Shown here piece after piece: positions 26,176 through 34,955 of a stretch of DNA of 64,000 bases. The first letter of the stretch is position 1, and each line of letters opens with the position of its first letter. The stretch comes from Cytobacillus firmus NBRC 15306 (GTDB lineage: Bacteria; Bacillota; Bacilli; Bacillales; Cytobacillaceae): assembly GCF_001591465.1 (NCBI RefSeq), contig NZ_BCUY01000012.1, forward strand, positions 1 to 64,000. The letters are read 5' to 3'. Position numbers and translations under genes: made by a program. Under the pieces are notes generated by a model. The model made no database searches, had not been told where the DNA came from, and worked only from the letters and a program-made list of their open reading frames with translations.

Positions 26176-26232
26176 CCCTTACAGCTCTGATTGCATAAAA
26201 AAAACACAAATGGAATTATTGGGGGAAAATGA

Positions 26233-27423
26233 ATGAAAAAGCAATCTAATGCCAGTCTATTGCTTGGCGCTGCTTTCCTTATGGCTACTTCTGCCATCGG
26301 ACCAGGCTTTCTGACTCAGACGACTGTATTCACAGAAACCCTGCTTGCGAGCTTCGGGTTTGTCATTTTAATTTCTATTATTATTGATATTGGTGCACAG
26401 ATGAATATCTGGCGAATCATTGCAGTTTCTGAAAAGCGGGCCCAGGATATTGCCAACGATGTCCTGCCGGGCCTCGGGTATTTCCTTGCTGCCCTGATTG
26501 TCATGGGCGGACTGGCTTTTAATATCGGGAATATTGCCGGTGCCGGCTTAGGTACTAATGTTATTTTCGGCATTTCGCCTCAATTTGGCGCTCTTTTAAG
26601 CGGAATTCTGGCAATCGGCATTTTTCTTGTAAAAGAAGCGGGAAAATTAATGGACCGCTTCACACAGATTTTAGGATTTGTCATGATCGGATTAACTCTT
26701 TATGTCATGTTCACGGCACAGCCTCCTGTCGGTGAAGCTGTTGTCAAAACGTTTGTTCCAGACAAAATTGATATCCTGGCCATTATTACACTTGTCGGCG
26801 GTACGGTCGGCGGTTATATCACTTTTGCAGGCGGCCATCGCTTAATTGATGCTGGTGTTAAAGGAAAAGAGGCCCTCCCGGAAGTCACGAAGAGCTCTGT
26901 CAGTGCAATCGGGATCGCTTCCATTATGCGAATCTTCCTTTTCCTCGCAGCACTTGGTGTAGTTTCGCAGGGCTTGGCACTCGATCCATCCAATCCGCCA
27001 GCTTCTGTCTTCCAGCTGGCAGCAGGCAATATTGGCTATAAGATGTTTGGAGTCGTTATGTGGGCCGCTGCCATTACTTCTGTTGTCGGTGCAGCCTATA
27101 CATCGGTCTCATTCATTCGGACATTGAGCCCAGCTGTCGAGAAACATCATAAATGGGTGATTGTCGGTTTTATCACCGTTTCTACGTTTGTCTTTGTTTC
27201 AATTGGAAAGCCGGTAAAAATACTTGTTTTAGTTGGCTCATTAAACGGTCTTATTCTGCCGATCGCATTAGGTGTAATGCTGATTGCTGCCTATAAAACG
27301 AAAATTGTCGGCGATTATAAACATCCGCTCTGGATGACCATTTTCGGAGTCATTATCGTGATTGCCATGTCTTACATGGGGGTTTACTCATTAATCAATG
27401 GTATCCCTGAGTTGTTTAAATAA
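26233..27423 (+). CDS. ycsG: NRAMP-family transporter (YcsG-like)
   Basis: The 396-residue protein has about eleven helices and the early [10 protein letters not shown] segment that replaces the metal-binding D-P-G-N/G of classical NRAMP proteins. It therefore belongs to the divergent YcsG branch and need not carry manganese. Its place between pxpA and ycsI matches the ycsF-ycsG-ycsI arrangement of Bacillus subtilis and suggests uptake of 5-oxoproline or a related compound, as inference. Confidence 0.88.
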   Translation: MKKQSNASLLLGAAFLMATSAIGPGFLTQTTVFTETLLASFGFVILISIIIDIGAQMNIWRIIAVSEKRAQDIANDVLPGLGYFLAALIVMGGLAFNIGNIAGAGLGTNVIFGISPQFGALLSGILAIGIFLVKEAGKLMDRFTQILGFVMIGLTLYVMFTAQPPVGEAVVKTFVPDKIDILAIITLVGGTVGGYITFAGGHRLIDAGVKGKEALPEVTKSSVSAIGIASIMRIFLFLAALGVVSQGLALDPSNPPASVFQLAAGNIGYKMFGVVMWAAAITSVVGAAYTSVSFIRTLSPAVEKHHKWVIVGFITVSTFVFVSIGKPVKILVLVGSLNGLILPIALGVMLIAAYKTKIVGDYKHPLWMTIFGVIIVIAMSYMGVYSLINGIPELFK

Positions 27424-27443
27424 GCATGAAAGGAGATTTTTAT

Positions 27444-28235
27444 ATGAACTCCCCTTCTCTATTGAATCCTGATGAGGCGCGCAAATTGATCCGCAGCAAG
27501 GCATGGGATAAGCCGACAGCTGGAATGGCAAATGGCTTCATTCAGGCAAACCTTGCCATACTTCCAAAGGATTTGGCTTTTGAGTTTCTCCTTTTTAGCC
27601 AAAGGAATCCAAAATCCTGTCCAATCATTGATGTGACTGAACCTGGTTCTCCTGTGCCAATGCTTTCAGCTCCCAATGCTGATATCAGAACAGATTTGCC
27701 CAAATACAGGGTGTATAAAAACGGTGTTCTCTCTGAGGAGCTTTCAGACATCACTTCTTATTGGGATGATGATATGGTGGCATTTCTGATTGGATGCAGT
27801 TTTACCTTTGAAGAAGCACTGCTGAAAAATAATATCCCTATCCGCCATATTGAGGAAAATCGGAATGTCCCGATGTTTAAAACCAATATTGAGTGTGTGA
27901 AGGCAGGCCGGTTTGAAGGGCCAATGGTTGTGAGTATGCGGCCGATGACAGAGAAGGAAGCTATTCGGGCTGTCCAGGTGACAAGCCGCTTCCCTTCTGT
28001 TCATGGTGCCCCAGTCCATATTGGGAACCCAAAAGCAATCGGCATAAATAATATACATCAGCCCGATTTTGGCGATGCCGTGACGATTAAAGATGGAGAG
28101 GTACCGGTATTTTGGGCCTGTGGCGTCACTCCTCAGGCAGTTGCCATGCATGTGAAGCCGGAGATTATGATTACACATGCACCGGGACATATGTTTATCA
28201 CAGATTTAAAAAATGAAGAGTTTTCGGTTTTATAG
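27444..28235 (+). CDS. ycsI: putative hydro-lyase (DUF1445, YcsI)
   Basis: The 263-residue product matches the DUF1445 family annotated as D-glutamate cyclase-like hydro-lyase: [26 protein letters not shown] and F-W-A-C-G-V-T-P-Q. In this operon an interconversion of glutamate-type compounds with 5-oxoproline would make sense. ATG at 27444 follows AAAGGAG. Last gene of the unit; there is no kipR-type regulator. Confidence 0.9.
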   Translation: MNSPSLLNPDEARKLIRSKAWDKPTAGMANGFIQANLAILPKDLAFEFLLFSQRNPKSCPIIDVTEPGSPVPMLSAPNADIRTDLPKYRVYKNGVLSEELSDITSYWDDDMVAFLIGCSFTFEEALLKNNIPIRHIEENRNVPMFKTNIECVKAGRFEGPMVVSMRPMTEKEAIRAVQVTSRFPSVHGAPVHIGNPKAIGINNIHQPDFGDAVTIKDGEVPVFWACGVTPQAVAMHVKPEIMITHAPGHMFITDLKNEEFSVL

Positions 28236-28237
28236 GA

Positions 28238-28262
28238 AAAAGGCGTCCATTGGGCGCCTTTT
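28238..28262. terminator. bidirectional terminator
   Basis: AAAAGGCGTCC and GGGCGCCTTTT pair around a 3-nt loop between the convergent ycsI and phosphoesterase genes. Confidence 0.88.
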
Positions 28263-29403
28263 ACTTTTTATGTTTTAAATAATCCAGGGCATCGTGATGA
28301 TCTTTTTTCATAATCTGCTCTATTAACGGGTCAGCCGGTATGACTTCCTTCTTTTTATTTTTGATAGTCCGGTAAACAGGCCTGATGGAGGATAGACTGC
28401 TTTTTACTTTCCATTCTCCATCCTCAAAGACTATTTTCAAATCGATGAGACCCAGATGATTTCCCCAGTATCCAGCCTGAACAGCAGCTGTTCCATTTAT
28501 GGTTCCTGTTTTCAAGTCGATTCCCGGCACCTTTTGCAGCTCATCTTTGACAGGAAAAACAGAGTGGCTGTGTCCGAATAAAATGGCATCTATTCCTTTA
28601 ACTTTGCTGAGTGCATGAATTGAATTGCCCTTTTTCTCCTCCAGCCCTTTATCGGATTGGAGACCGGTATGTGCAAGGGCAACAATGATATCCGCCCCTT
28701 TGCTTTTCATAACAGGAATAAAGTGTTCGGCCGTTTCTTTTATATTTTTCACTTTAAGGTTCCCGCGAAAATACTCTTTATTCCACTCCGAAACAATGGG
28801 AGTAATAAAGCCAATGACTCCGACATTCAACTTATGCTTTTCTCCAGCTGTATCTGTCACTTCTTTCTCTATGATGGTGTAGGGGTTAAAATAATTGAGG
28901 TCATCTTCCTCAAGCTGATTGCTGTCTTCAACATATATATTGGCATTGACATAAGGAAAGTTAGCTCCACTGAGGCTTTCTTCCATAAAATCAATTCCGT
29001 AATTAAATTCATGATTTCCCACCGTCGCAGCATCATATAGCAAAGTATTCATTGCTTTAAAAACAGGATGGACATTAGCCATGTCAAGCGGATGGCTTTT
29101 ATAGGCATACTCGTCGAGTCCATTGCCTTCAAGAATGTCCCCATTATCAAATAGAAGGGAGTTAGGAGATTCATTTCTTGCTTGTTTAATCAAGCTGGCC
29201 GTTCTTGAAAGCCCAAACTCCACTGTTTTTTTGCGGTCTTCGTAATCATAACCAATCATGTTTCCATGCAAATCAGTGGTTTCCATCAGGCGCAGATGGA
29301 TGGTTGTCGGTCCGGATACTTCAGCTTCCGTCTGGTTCCAGACAATCAGCAGGGCTATGAATGACAACAGCGTGATAGTAAATTTTTTCATTCCCTTTTT
29401 CAT
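28261..29403 (-). CDS. secreted metallophosphoesterase, lacks the 5'-nucleotidase C-terminal domain
   Basis: The 380-residue product has a signal peptide and the calcineurin-like phosphoesterase motifs T-D-L-H-G-N, F-D-N-G-D, V-G-N-H-E-F and G-H-S-H. It resembles the N-terminal half of 2',3'-cyclic-nucleotide phosphodiesterase/5'-nucleotidase proteins (CpdB, YfkN). It stops shortly after K-K-D-H-H-D-A-L-D-Y, the point where the C-terminal substrate-binding domain normally begins. Either it is a single-domain variant or the gene has lost its 3' half. Metal-binding residues look intact. ATG at 29403 follows GGGGGAG. Confidence 0.88.
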   Translation of the reverse strand: MKKGMKKFTITLLSFIALLIVWNQTEAEVSGPTTIHLRLMETTDLHGNMIGYDYEDRKKTVEFGLSRTASLIKQARNESPNSLLFDNGDILEGNGLDEYAYKSHPLDMANVHPVFKAMNTLLYDAATVGNHEFNYGIDFMEESLSGANFPYVNANIYVEDSNQLEEDDLNYFNPYTIIEKEVTDTAGEKHKLNVGVIGFITPIVSEWNKEYFRGNLKVKNIKETAEHFIPVMKSKGADIIVALAHTGLQSDKGLEEKKGNSIHALSKVKGIDAILFGHSHSVFPVKDELQKVPGIDLKTGTINGTAAVQAGYWGNHLGLIDLKIVFEDGEWKVKSSLSSIRPVYRTIKNKKKEVIPADPLIEQIMKKDHHDALDYLKHKK

Positions 29404-29581
29404 TCCGACTCCCCCAGACGATCAAAGATTAGTTTTCTTATTTTCTCTAGATGCAAGAAAATTAATCAGAGATTGGGGACTTAAGAAAAAAGAAGAAAAA
29501 AAGGAAAAATTTGAAACCTTTTTGCCCTTTGTTCGGTATAAAAAAGAAAGCAGCAAAAATCACCTAAAAGGATCTTATCAA

Positions 29582-30427
29582 TTAATCAGTATTAAGTGTT
29601 TTGAATATAACCTTCTCCCACGTTTTCCAGCTCAGAAGGTGTTTCAGGCGAATTCTTGTGCGGACACCCTTTCCTACGGGGTATCTGAGTGCAGGTTCTT
29701 TTTCCCTGATAATGTCCACTGCTTTTTTCGCAACGATTACTGGATCTTCATAAAAGGGCTCCCCTTTATCAAGGTACCTCTGTATTTTTGTCATATATGG
29801 GTAATAAGGCGAGTCTTTTTTCAATGAGGGCTCCGATATCTTTTTCCCTGTTGTCCAAATGCCTGTCCTGAAAGACCCTGGCTCAATCAGCACCACATTT
29901 ACTCCAAACGGCTTGACTTCAAGCCTAAGTGATTCACTCCAGCCTTCTACCGCAAATTTTGAAGCGGCATATGGCGATAAGCCCGGAAAACCTACTCTTC
30001 CGCTGATGGAGCTTATATTTATGATGGTTCCCGATCCCTGTTCCCGCATAAATGGCAGAACTGCCTGGGTCACGGCAATCGTTCCAAAGACATTTGTTTC
30101 AAACTGTTCTCTATACTCATCCAGCGATATTTCTTCTGCAAATCCTGCTCCTGCGTAGCCTGCATTATTGATTAAGACATCAACCGAAGGAAATTGTACC
30201 AGCTGGCTTTTTAAATTTTCAATAGAAGCTGATGAAGTGACATCCAATTCGCGAATGGAAATATGAGCAAGTACTCCCTCTTTATCAGCTTTCTCCATTA
30301 ATATTTTGCTTTTATCCAAGTTCCTCATTGTTGCAAGAACTTGAAAATCATTCTTTGCCAGCTCAATGGCCATCAATATGCCAAACCCGCTGGAACAGCC
30401 GGTAATGACTGCGTATTTCCTATTCAA
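29582..30427 (-). CDS. SDR-family oxidoreductase
   Basis: The 281-residue protein is a classical short-chain dehydrogenase: T-G-C-S-S-G-F-G cofactor motif near residue 9, N-N-A-G, S-S-I-S-G and catalytic Y-A-A-S-K. Extended length and the R-x-K-H-L-L C-terminus fit the large group of uncharacterised Bacillus SDRs acting on small carbonyls. TTG at 30427 follows AAAGGATGAAGG. It is monocistronic. The 29404-29581 stretch upstream of the phosphoesterase is AT-rich and holds no gene. Confidence 0.9.
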   Translation of the reverse strand: MNRKYAVITGCSSGFGILMAIELAKNDFQVLATMRNLDKSKILMEKADKEGVLAHISIRELDVTSSASIENLKSQLVQFPSVDVLINNAGYAGAGFAEEISLDEYREQFETNVFGTIAVTQAVLPFMREQGSGTIINISSISGRVGFPGLSPYAASKFAVEGWSESLRLEVKPFGVNVVLIEPGSFRTGIWTTGKKISEPSLKKDSPYYPYMTKIQRYLDKGEPFYEDPVIVAKKAVDIIREKEPALRYPVGKGVRTRIRLKHLLSWKTWEKVIFKTLNTD

Positions 30428-30543
30428 ATACCTTCATCCTTTCTCTGAGCTGAATTTTTTTGTTTCAAATGTAAATAGATATATAATTAAATGTAAAAGT
30501 ATTATAAAATAATAAATATATTGATAATAAGAGGATGAACAAG

Positions 30544-30843
30544 TTGGCTCACATATTTATCAGCATTTTCCTGCTTTTATCCGGTTTGATTCCGGCAGTG
30601 CAGCAAAGCCAGGAGCCTATTGATACCAATGACTCGGGAAGAGATGCCATTGTGATCGATTCACCAGCTCTGAAAAACCCTGCTTTTTGCAGCACACTGG
30701 TAACTGCAGCAAAAACAACCGCAAAGACAACCAATTTTAAAGCACGGCGCATGTATTTTCAGAACCTTACAACTGCAGCATTACATAGAAGCAGCGAGTA
30801 CATGACGCCTTACATGTTTCAGAGTAACTATCTCCGCATTTAA
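30544..30843 (+). CDS. small secreted hypothetical protein
   Basis: About 99 residues with a clear signal peptide (H-I-F-I-S-I-F-L-L-L-S-G-L). The mature part is basic, Thr-rich (T-A-A-K-T-T-A-K-T-T) and has a single Cys. TTG at 30544 is favoured because AAGAGGATGA covers the upstream ATG at 30535. No family is recognised. It precedes the AI-2E family permease by about 40 bases and could be co-transcribed. Confidence 0.6.
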   Translation: MAHIFISIFLLLSGLIPAVQQSQEPIDTNDSGRDAIVIDSPALKNPAFCSTLVTAAKTTAKTTNFKARRMYFQNLTTAALHRSSEYMTPYMFQSNYLRI

Positions 30844-30884
30844 TGGAACCCTGAAGAAACTTACTAAAGTGTGGAGGAATGGAA

Positions 30885-31898
30885 TTGGAAACGATTAAAT
30901 CACTTTTTAATAATAACGGCTTTAAAAGATTCGTCATTTTTGGAATTATAGTTCTGGCTCTTTACCTGTCGAGAAGCATGATTAATTTAATCCTGATTAC
31001 TTTTATTTTTTCTTTCTTGATGGATAGGCTCGTGAAACTGGTCCTATCGAGATTTAGATTAAATAGAAAACTGACAGTCGTAACCCTTTATATAGGCATT
31101 ATCGGCCTGCTTTCTATCGGGGTTATTAAATACCTTCCTTTAATAGTAACTGAAATTTCACAGCTGTTTAAGCAGGTTGAAAGCTTTTATACTCAGAAGC
31201 ATGACAATATTGTCATCACATACATTGTGCAAATGCTTGAAAGAAATGAAATTACGAAGTATCTCGAACAGGGCTTTGCGTTCCTGCTTCAATATTTTTC
31301 CGATATTAGCCATATTGCGATCCAAGTATTGCTGTCGCTTATCCTTAGTTTGTTCTTCCTGCTTGAAAAGCCTAAACTGACAGAGTTTACTTTAAAGTTC
31401 AAATACAGCAAAATGGCTGCCTTTTATAATGAGATTTCCTATTTTGGAAGTAAGTTCGTGCAAACATTTGGAAAGGTTATTGAAGCGCAGGTGGTAATTG
31501 CCACAGTGAATTGTATCCTGACAACACTTGCCCTCTGGATCATGGATTTCCCTCACCTGATGGGATTGTCTATACTTATTTTCCTTCTTGGTCTGATCCC
31601 GGTAGCAGGCGTGATTATTTCCCTGGTTCCTTTATGTACAATTGCCTATTCACTAGGTGGCTTCATCCAGGTGTTTTATATCCTCCTGTTAATTATGGTG
31701 ATCCATGCGATTGAAGCCTATATTTTAAACCCGAAGCTTATGTCTTCCAAAACGGATTTGCCAGTATTTTATACGTTCATCGTTCTGATTTTCTCTGAGC
31801 ATTTCTTCGGTGTTTGGGGATTGATTGTCGGTATACCGGTGTTTGTGTTTCTGCTGGATGTACTTGAAGTCAAGAGCAATCCTCCGAAAATACAGTAA
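30885..31898 (+). CDS. AI-2E family transporter (UPF0118)
   Basis: The 337-residue membrane protein has about seven helices and the family features E-x-P in the fourth segment and a C-terminal G-L-I-V-G-I-P-V-F. The family was named for an AI-2 exporter but includes sodium/proton antiporters and uncharacterised permeases. TTG at 30885 is better spaced from GGAGG than ATG at 30879. Ends at a strong terminator. Confidence 0.88.
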   Translation: METIKSLFNNNGFKRFVIFGIIVLALYLSRSMINLILITFIFSFLMDRLVKLVLSRFRLNRKLTVVTLYIGIIGLLSIGVIKYLPLIVTEISQLFKQVESFYTQKHDNIVITYIVQMLERNEITKYLEQGFAFLLQYFSDISHIAIQVLLSLILSLFFLLEKPKLTEFTLKFKYSKMAAFYNEISYFGSKFVQTFGKVIEAQVVIATVNCILTTLALWIMDFPHLMGLSILIFLLGLIPVAGVIISLVPLCTIAYSLGGFIQVFYILLLIMVIHAIEAYILNPKLMSSKTDLPVFYTFIVLIFSEHFFGVWGLIVGIPVFVFLLDVLEVKSNPPKIQ

Positions 31899-31902
31899 AT
31901 TG

Positions 31903-31936
31903 AAAACAGTTACTATTACTATAGTAACTGTTTTTT
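31903..31936 (+). terminator. terminator of the AI-2E permease gene
   Basis: AAACAGTTAC and GTAACTGTTT pair around a 10-nt loop and T-run follows. Confidence 0.9.
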
Positions 31937-31939
31937 AAA

Positions 31940-32050
31940 TTACGGATGGCGATAATCGTATTTTTCATTTGGAACATCTATTTTAATACCATTAATAACA
32001 ACCGTATCTGCAGCACAATAACTCCACAGCCCTCCAAAACGTCCTGTTCT
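31940..32050 (-). pseudogene. possible C-terminal gene remnant
   Basis: A minus-strand frame of 36 codons without any start codon reads R-T-G-R-F-G-G-L-W-S-Y-C-A-A-D-T and ends K-Y-D-Y-R-H-P. The residue mix looks like genuine protein, but nothing upstream continues it. It may be the tail of a deleted gene; the parent family is not recognised. Confidence 0.3.
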
Positions 32051-32089
32051 TTATCATTTCCTACCTGCCTATACAATTCCATTATATAT

Positions 32090-32407
32090 CTAAGATACAA
32101 GTTTAAGTCCAATTGCTGCGCTTAATACCATTGCAATAAAGAATATCCGTTTGGCATCTTTCGGTTCTCCGTATAGGATCATGCCAAGGATCGCTCCGCC
32201 TGCGGCACCGATTCCAGTCCAGACCGCATAAGCTGTACCCATCGGCAGTTCTTTCATGGCCAGTGCAAGGAACAAGAAGCTGGCGCCAAAACCTCCAACC
32301 AGCAGAAGTAAGGATTGCCAATTCCTTTTTTTGTGCAGGCTGTTAATCATGGTGACACCTGTCATTTCAAAAAGGCCAGCCAGAATTAAAAACACCCAGC
32401 TCATCAA
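32090..32407 (-). CDS. SMR-family transporter, second subunit of a pair
   Basis: The 105-residue protein has four helices, Glu in the first helix (G-L-F-E-M-T) and the [11 protein letters not shown] signature of small multidrug resistance proteins. It overlaps its partner gene by four bases (ATGA), as in YkkC/YkkD-type heteromeric pairs. The guanidine-I riboswitch upstream indicates that the pair exports guanidinium. Confidence 0.9.
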   Translation of the reverse strand: MMSWVFLILAGLFEMTGVTMINSLHKKRNWQSLLLLVGGFGASFLFLALAMKELPMGTAYAVWTGIGAAGGAILGMILYGEPKDAKRIFFIAMVLSAAIGLKLVS

Positions 32408-32739
32408 CTTTCAGCTCCTTTTGATTCATCCTCATTTGTCACTAGCTTTAAGCCCAGAACACCTAATAACAAAATAAGAACCAGAATTATTTTAGATAAT
32501 TTCAAAGGCTCTCCGAAAAATATGATTTCAGATAAAACTGTACCAGCAGTGCCTAAGCCAACAAAGACAGCATAAACCGTTCCCACAGGCAGGACTTTGC
32601 CAGCCATGATCATCAAATAAAAACTGACTGCTATGCATAGGATGGTCCCTGCCCATGATAATGGATCATCCGCATGCTTTAAACCAATCACCCAAAACAC
32701 TTCAAAAAATGCGGCTATAAATACCTTCAGCCACTGCAT
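32404..32739 (-). CDS. SMR-family transporter, first subunit of a pair
   Basis: The 111-residue protein has four helices, the first with F-F-E-V-F-W-V-I-G carrying the conserved Glu, and the signature [14 protein letters not shown] at 32739 follows AAAAGGGGCTGA and gives a normal SMR length; the longer frame crosses the riboswitch terminator. Together with the overlapping downstream gene it probably forms a guanidinium/proton antiporter. Confidence 0.9.
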   Translation of the reverse strand: MQWLKVFIAAFFEVFWVIGLKHADDPLSWAGTILCIAVSFYLMIMAGKVLPVGTVYAVFVGLGTAGTVLSEIIFFGEPLKLSKIILVLILLLGVLGLKLVTNEDESKGAES

Positions 32740-32782
32740 GAAATCAGCCCCTTTTAAACGAATAGTATTCCCGGAAAAAGAA

Positions 32783-32825
32783 AAAAGCCCGGAAGATATC
32801 TGATGAACAGTATCTCCCAGGCTTT
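32783..32825 (-). terminator. attenuator terminator of the guanidine riboswitch
   Basis: Minus-strand AGCCTGGGAGATA pairs with TATCTTCCGGGCT and seven T follow. The left arm overlaps the aptamer end, so ligand binding can prevent termination. Confidence 0.85.
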
Positions 32826-32908
32826 TATCCTTCCGTGGCATAGCTAATATAGCTATGAGTTTTCTCTCGGACCAGGCCAGCAGCTGCTGCGGAACCCTAG
32901 AAAACCTT
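32811..32908 (-). ncRNA. guanidine-I (ykkC) riboswitch
   Basis: The minus strand shows CTAGGGTTCCG, CTGGTCCGAGAG, then CCACGGAAGGATAAAAGCC..GGGAGA, the conserved blocks of the ykkC-yxkD guanidine-I aptamer. It should turn on the SMR pair when guanidinium is present. Confidence 0.93.
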
Positions 32909-32978
32909 TTTATTAGATTTTACTGGCATTATAACAAAATAAAATCAGCTTTTCCATAATAATTGATGGAAATAGATA

Positions 32979-33257
32979 TCAAGACACATGATCAGCAAGG
33001 ACATATTCTATTTCCCATTTCCTGCTGTCTGACATTTCAGCTGATAAAGAAAGCAGTGAGCACGTGGATGCAAGATGGCTGATTGATGGCGGATAAGGAC
33101 TTCTCCTAATATGGCCTTTAATATAGTTTAAAGCCATTTCATAGTCGAAATCACGGCAATAATCAAAATAATAATGAACGATTTCGTTTTTAATCCGAAA
33201 TGAGGGATAGATTCTTTCAATAAGAACAAAAAGCTTCAGCATCTCTGTTTTGTTCAT
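32979..33257 (-). CDS. small protein resembling G39P-type helicase loader N-domain
   Basis: The 92-residue product reads as a helical domain (L-K-L-F-V-L-I-E-R-I-Y-P-S-F-R; Y-C-R-D-F-D-Y-E-M-A-L; P-Y-P-P-S-I-S-H-L). This is reminiscent of the N-terminal domain of phage helicase loader/inhibitor G39P-like proteins, which cover Y-P-x-F..., a five-helix bundle and a P-P-x-I end. ATG at 33257 follows AAAGGATTGG. No phage genes surround it, so it may be a relic or a domesticated gene. Assignment is tentative. Confidence 0.55.
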   Translation of the reverse strand: MNKTEMLKLFVLIERIYPSFRIKNEIVHYYFDYCRDFDYEMALNYIKGHIRRSPYPPSISHLASTCSLLSLSAEMSDSRKWEIEYVLADHVS

Positions 33258-33311
33258 TTTACCAATCCTTTATTATTATGTTAATTCAATTATTGCCTTT
33301 TTTACTAAAAC

Positions 33312-33336
33312 AAAACCCCTGCATCTCCGCTGGGGT
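33312..33336 (-). terminator. terminator of exoA
   Basis: Minus-strand AAACCCCA and TGGGGTTT-type arms (AACCCCAGC..GCAGGGGTTTTG) form a hairpin with T-rich tail. Confidence 0.8.
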
Positions 33337-33342
33337 TTCGCT

Positions 33343-34098
33343 TTACATATCCAATTCAAGTGCTACCGGGCAATGATCGCTGCCCATAATGTCGCAGTGA
33401 ATCTGTGAATCTATTATTTTTTCCTGAAGCTTTTCTGACACAATAAAATAATCGATCCGCCAGCCGATATTCCGCTCTCTAACCTTGGCCATATATGACC
33501 ACCAAGTATAAGCTCCCTCAGCATCAGGATATTTATAGCGGAATGCATCTACAAACCCGGAACCCAGCAATCTGGTCATTTTTCCGCGTTCTTCATCCGT
33601 AAAACCTGAGTTTCCCCTGTTGGATTTAGCATTTTTTAAATCTTTTTCGAAATGTGCCACGTTTAAGTCACCGCACATGATCACAGGCTTAATCTTATCC
33701 AGGCCGAGTAAATACTCCCGAATCCGCTCTTCCCACTCAAGGCGGTATGGAAGCCTTGCCAAGTCACGCTGTGAATTCGGAGTATAGACATTGACGAGAT
33801 AAAAGCCATCATATTCAAGCGTGAGAATCCTGCCTTCAGGTTCTGTTTCCTCATCATTCAATCCATAGCGAACAGAGAGCGGCTCTTTCTTTGTAAAAAC
33901 AGCTGTACCGGAATACCCTTTTTTTATCGCATAATTCCAGTATTGGTGATAGCCTTCCAGTATAAGTTCAATCTGTCCTTCCTGCAGTTTGGATTCCTGA
34001 ATGCAAAATATGTCTGCATCCACTTCATTGAAATAATCCATGAATCCTTTTTTCACACATGCCCTTATGCCATTCACATTCCATGAAACGAGTTTCAT
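33343..34098 (-). CDS. exoA: exodeoxyribonuclease III / AP endonuclease ExoA
   Basis: The 251-residue enzyme belongs to the ExoIII/APE1 family acting at abasic sites in base-excision repair. Motifs seen are S-W-N-V-N-G-I-R-A (start), Q-E-S-K-L (metal Glu), M-C-G-D-L-N-V-A, W-R-I-D-Y-F and G-S-D-H-C-P-V near the C-terminus. Length is typical. It is a single gene. The 34099-34270 stretch upstream holds only AT-rich promoter-like sequence. Confidence 0.96.
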   Translation of the reverse strand: MKLVSWNVNGIRACVKKGFMDYFNEVDADIFCIQESKLQEGQIELILEGYHQYWNYAIKKGYSGTAVFTKKEPLSVRYGLNDEETEPEGRILTLEYDGFYLVNVYTPNSQRDLARLPYRLEWEERIREYLLGLDKIKPVIMCGDLNVAHFEKDLKNAKSNRGNSGFTDEERGKMTRLLGSGFVDAFRYKYPDAEGAYTWWSYMAKVRERNIGWRIDYFIVSEKLQEKIIDSQIHCDIMGSDHCPVALELDM

Positions 34099-34273
34099 TG
34101 CTATTATATCCCCTTATGTTAAAAAATCTGCCTGATTACAACATTACCATGGAAATTCAATACTTGCACAGTTAAAGTACTGTAACAGGAACGGCAATCC
34201 ACAAAAAAATGCAGCCTATTTTTAATAAGCGGTGCTCTATTGCCTGAATATCATGGTACCGTCTATACCATAA

Positions 34274-34302
34274 AAAATGCCCAAATAAATGGGCATTTTT
34301 TA
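34274..34302 (-). terminator. terminator of the thi operon
   Basis: AAAAATGCCC and GGGCATTTTT pair around AAATAAAT directly after the thiE stop. Confidence 0.9.
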
Positions 34303-34304
34303 CA

Positions 34305-34955
34305 TTATTCTCTTACTGCATCATATAACAGTATGGCTGCTTTTTCAGGTGAATCCGCCTGGCTGATTGCAGAAATAACAGAAACACCGTCAGCCCCTGC
34401 CTTAATTATGGGAGGTGTATTTTCAGAAGTAATTCCGCCTATTCCTACAACAGGAATTTGGATATCCGCAGATCTTAATTCTGTCAAAAAAGTAAGTCCC
34501 TGAACAGCTTTGGCATCTTCCTTTGTGGATGTCGGATAAATAGGCCCTATCCCAAGGTAATCTGCGCCTTGACGGATCGCTGTTTCCGCTTCCTGCATGC
34601 TGTGCACTGAGACTCCCAGGATTTTGCTGCCAATTTTCCTTCGGACCACATCGGCTGCTTCATCGTCCTGGCCTATATGGACACCATCTGCATTTATTTT
34701 AAGTGCCAGTTCGATATCATCATTTACAATAAAAGGGATACTGCTCTCTTTGCAGATTGCTTGAAGCTTAATTGCGAGCGATTCCTTTTCTTTACCATAA
34801 AGGCATCCTGCTCCTTTTTCACGGAATTGAAATAACGTAATTCCTCCTTTGATAGCCGATTGAAGGACTTTTTCAGGATCCTGATGGCAATTGGTGCTGC
34901 CCATTATAAAGTATACTTTTAATAAGTTTCTCATTGCCTGCGGATTAACAGCCAT
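34305..34955 (-). CDS. thiE: thiamine-phosphate synthase ThiE
   Basis: The 216-residue TIM-barrel enzyme couples HMP diphosphate to hydroxyethylthiazole phosphate. Motifs are [19 protein letters not shown] and G-I-G-G-I. ATG at 34955 follows AAGGAGACTGA and overlaps thiD by 11 bases; the much longer open frame is out-of-frame thiD. Last gene of the riboswitch-controlled operon. Confidence 0.95.
   Translation of the reverse strand: MAVNPQAMRNLLKVYFIMGSTNCHQDPEKVLQSAIKGGITLFQFREKGAGCLYGKEKESLAIKLQAICKESSIPFIVNDDIELALKINADGVHIGQDDEAADVVRRKIGSKILGVSVHSMQEAETAIRQGADYLGIGPIYPTSTKEDAKAVQGLTFLTELRSADIQIPVVGIGGITSENTPPIIKAGADGVSVISAISQADSPEKAAILLYDAVRE

Noticed and set aside
29258-29827. 189-codon plus frame between the phosphoesterase and SDR genes
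   Set aside because: Antisense to both real genes across most of its length, with a low-complexity Lys/Glu patch from AT-rich intergenic DNA and no plausible start.
34240-34503. 87-codon plus frame over the thiE 3' end
   Set aside because: Antisense to thiE; its apparent start lies in the operon terminator region.
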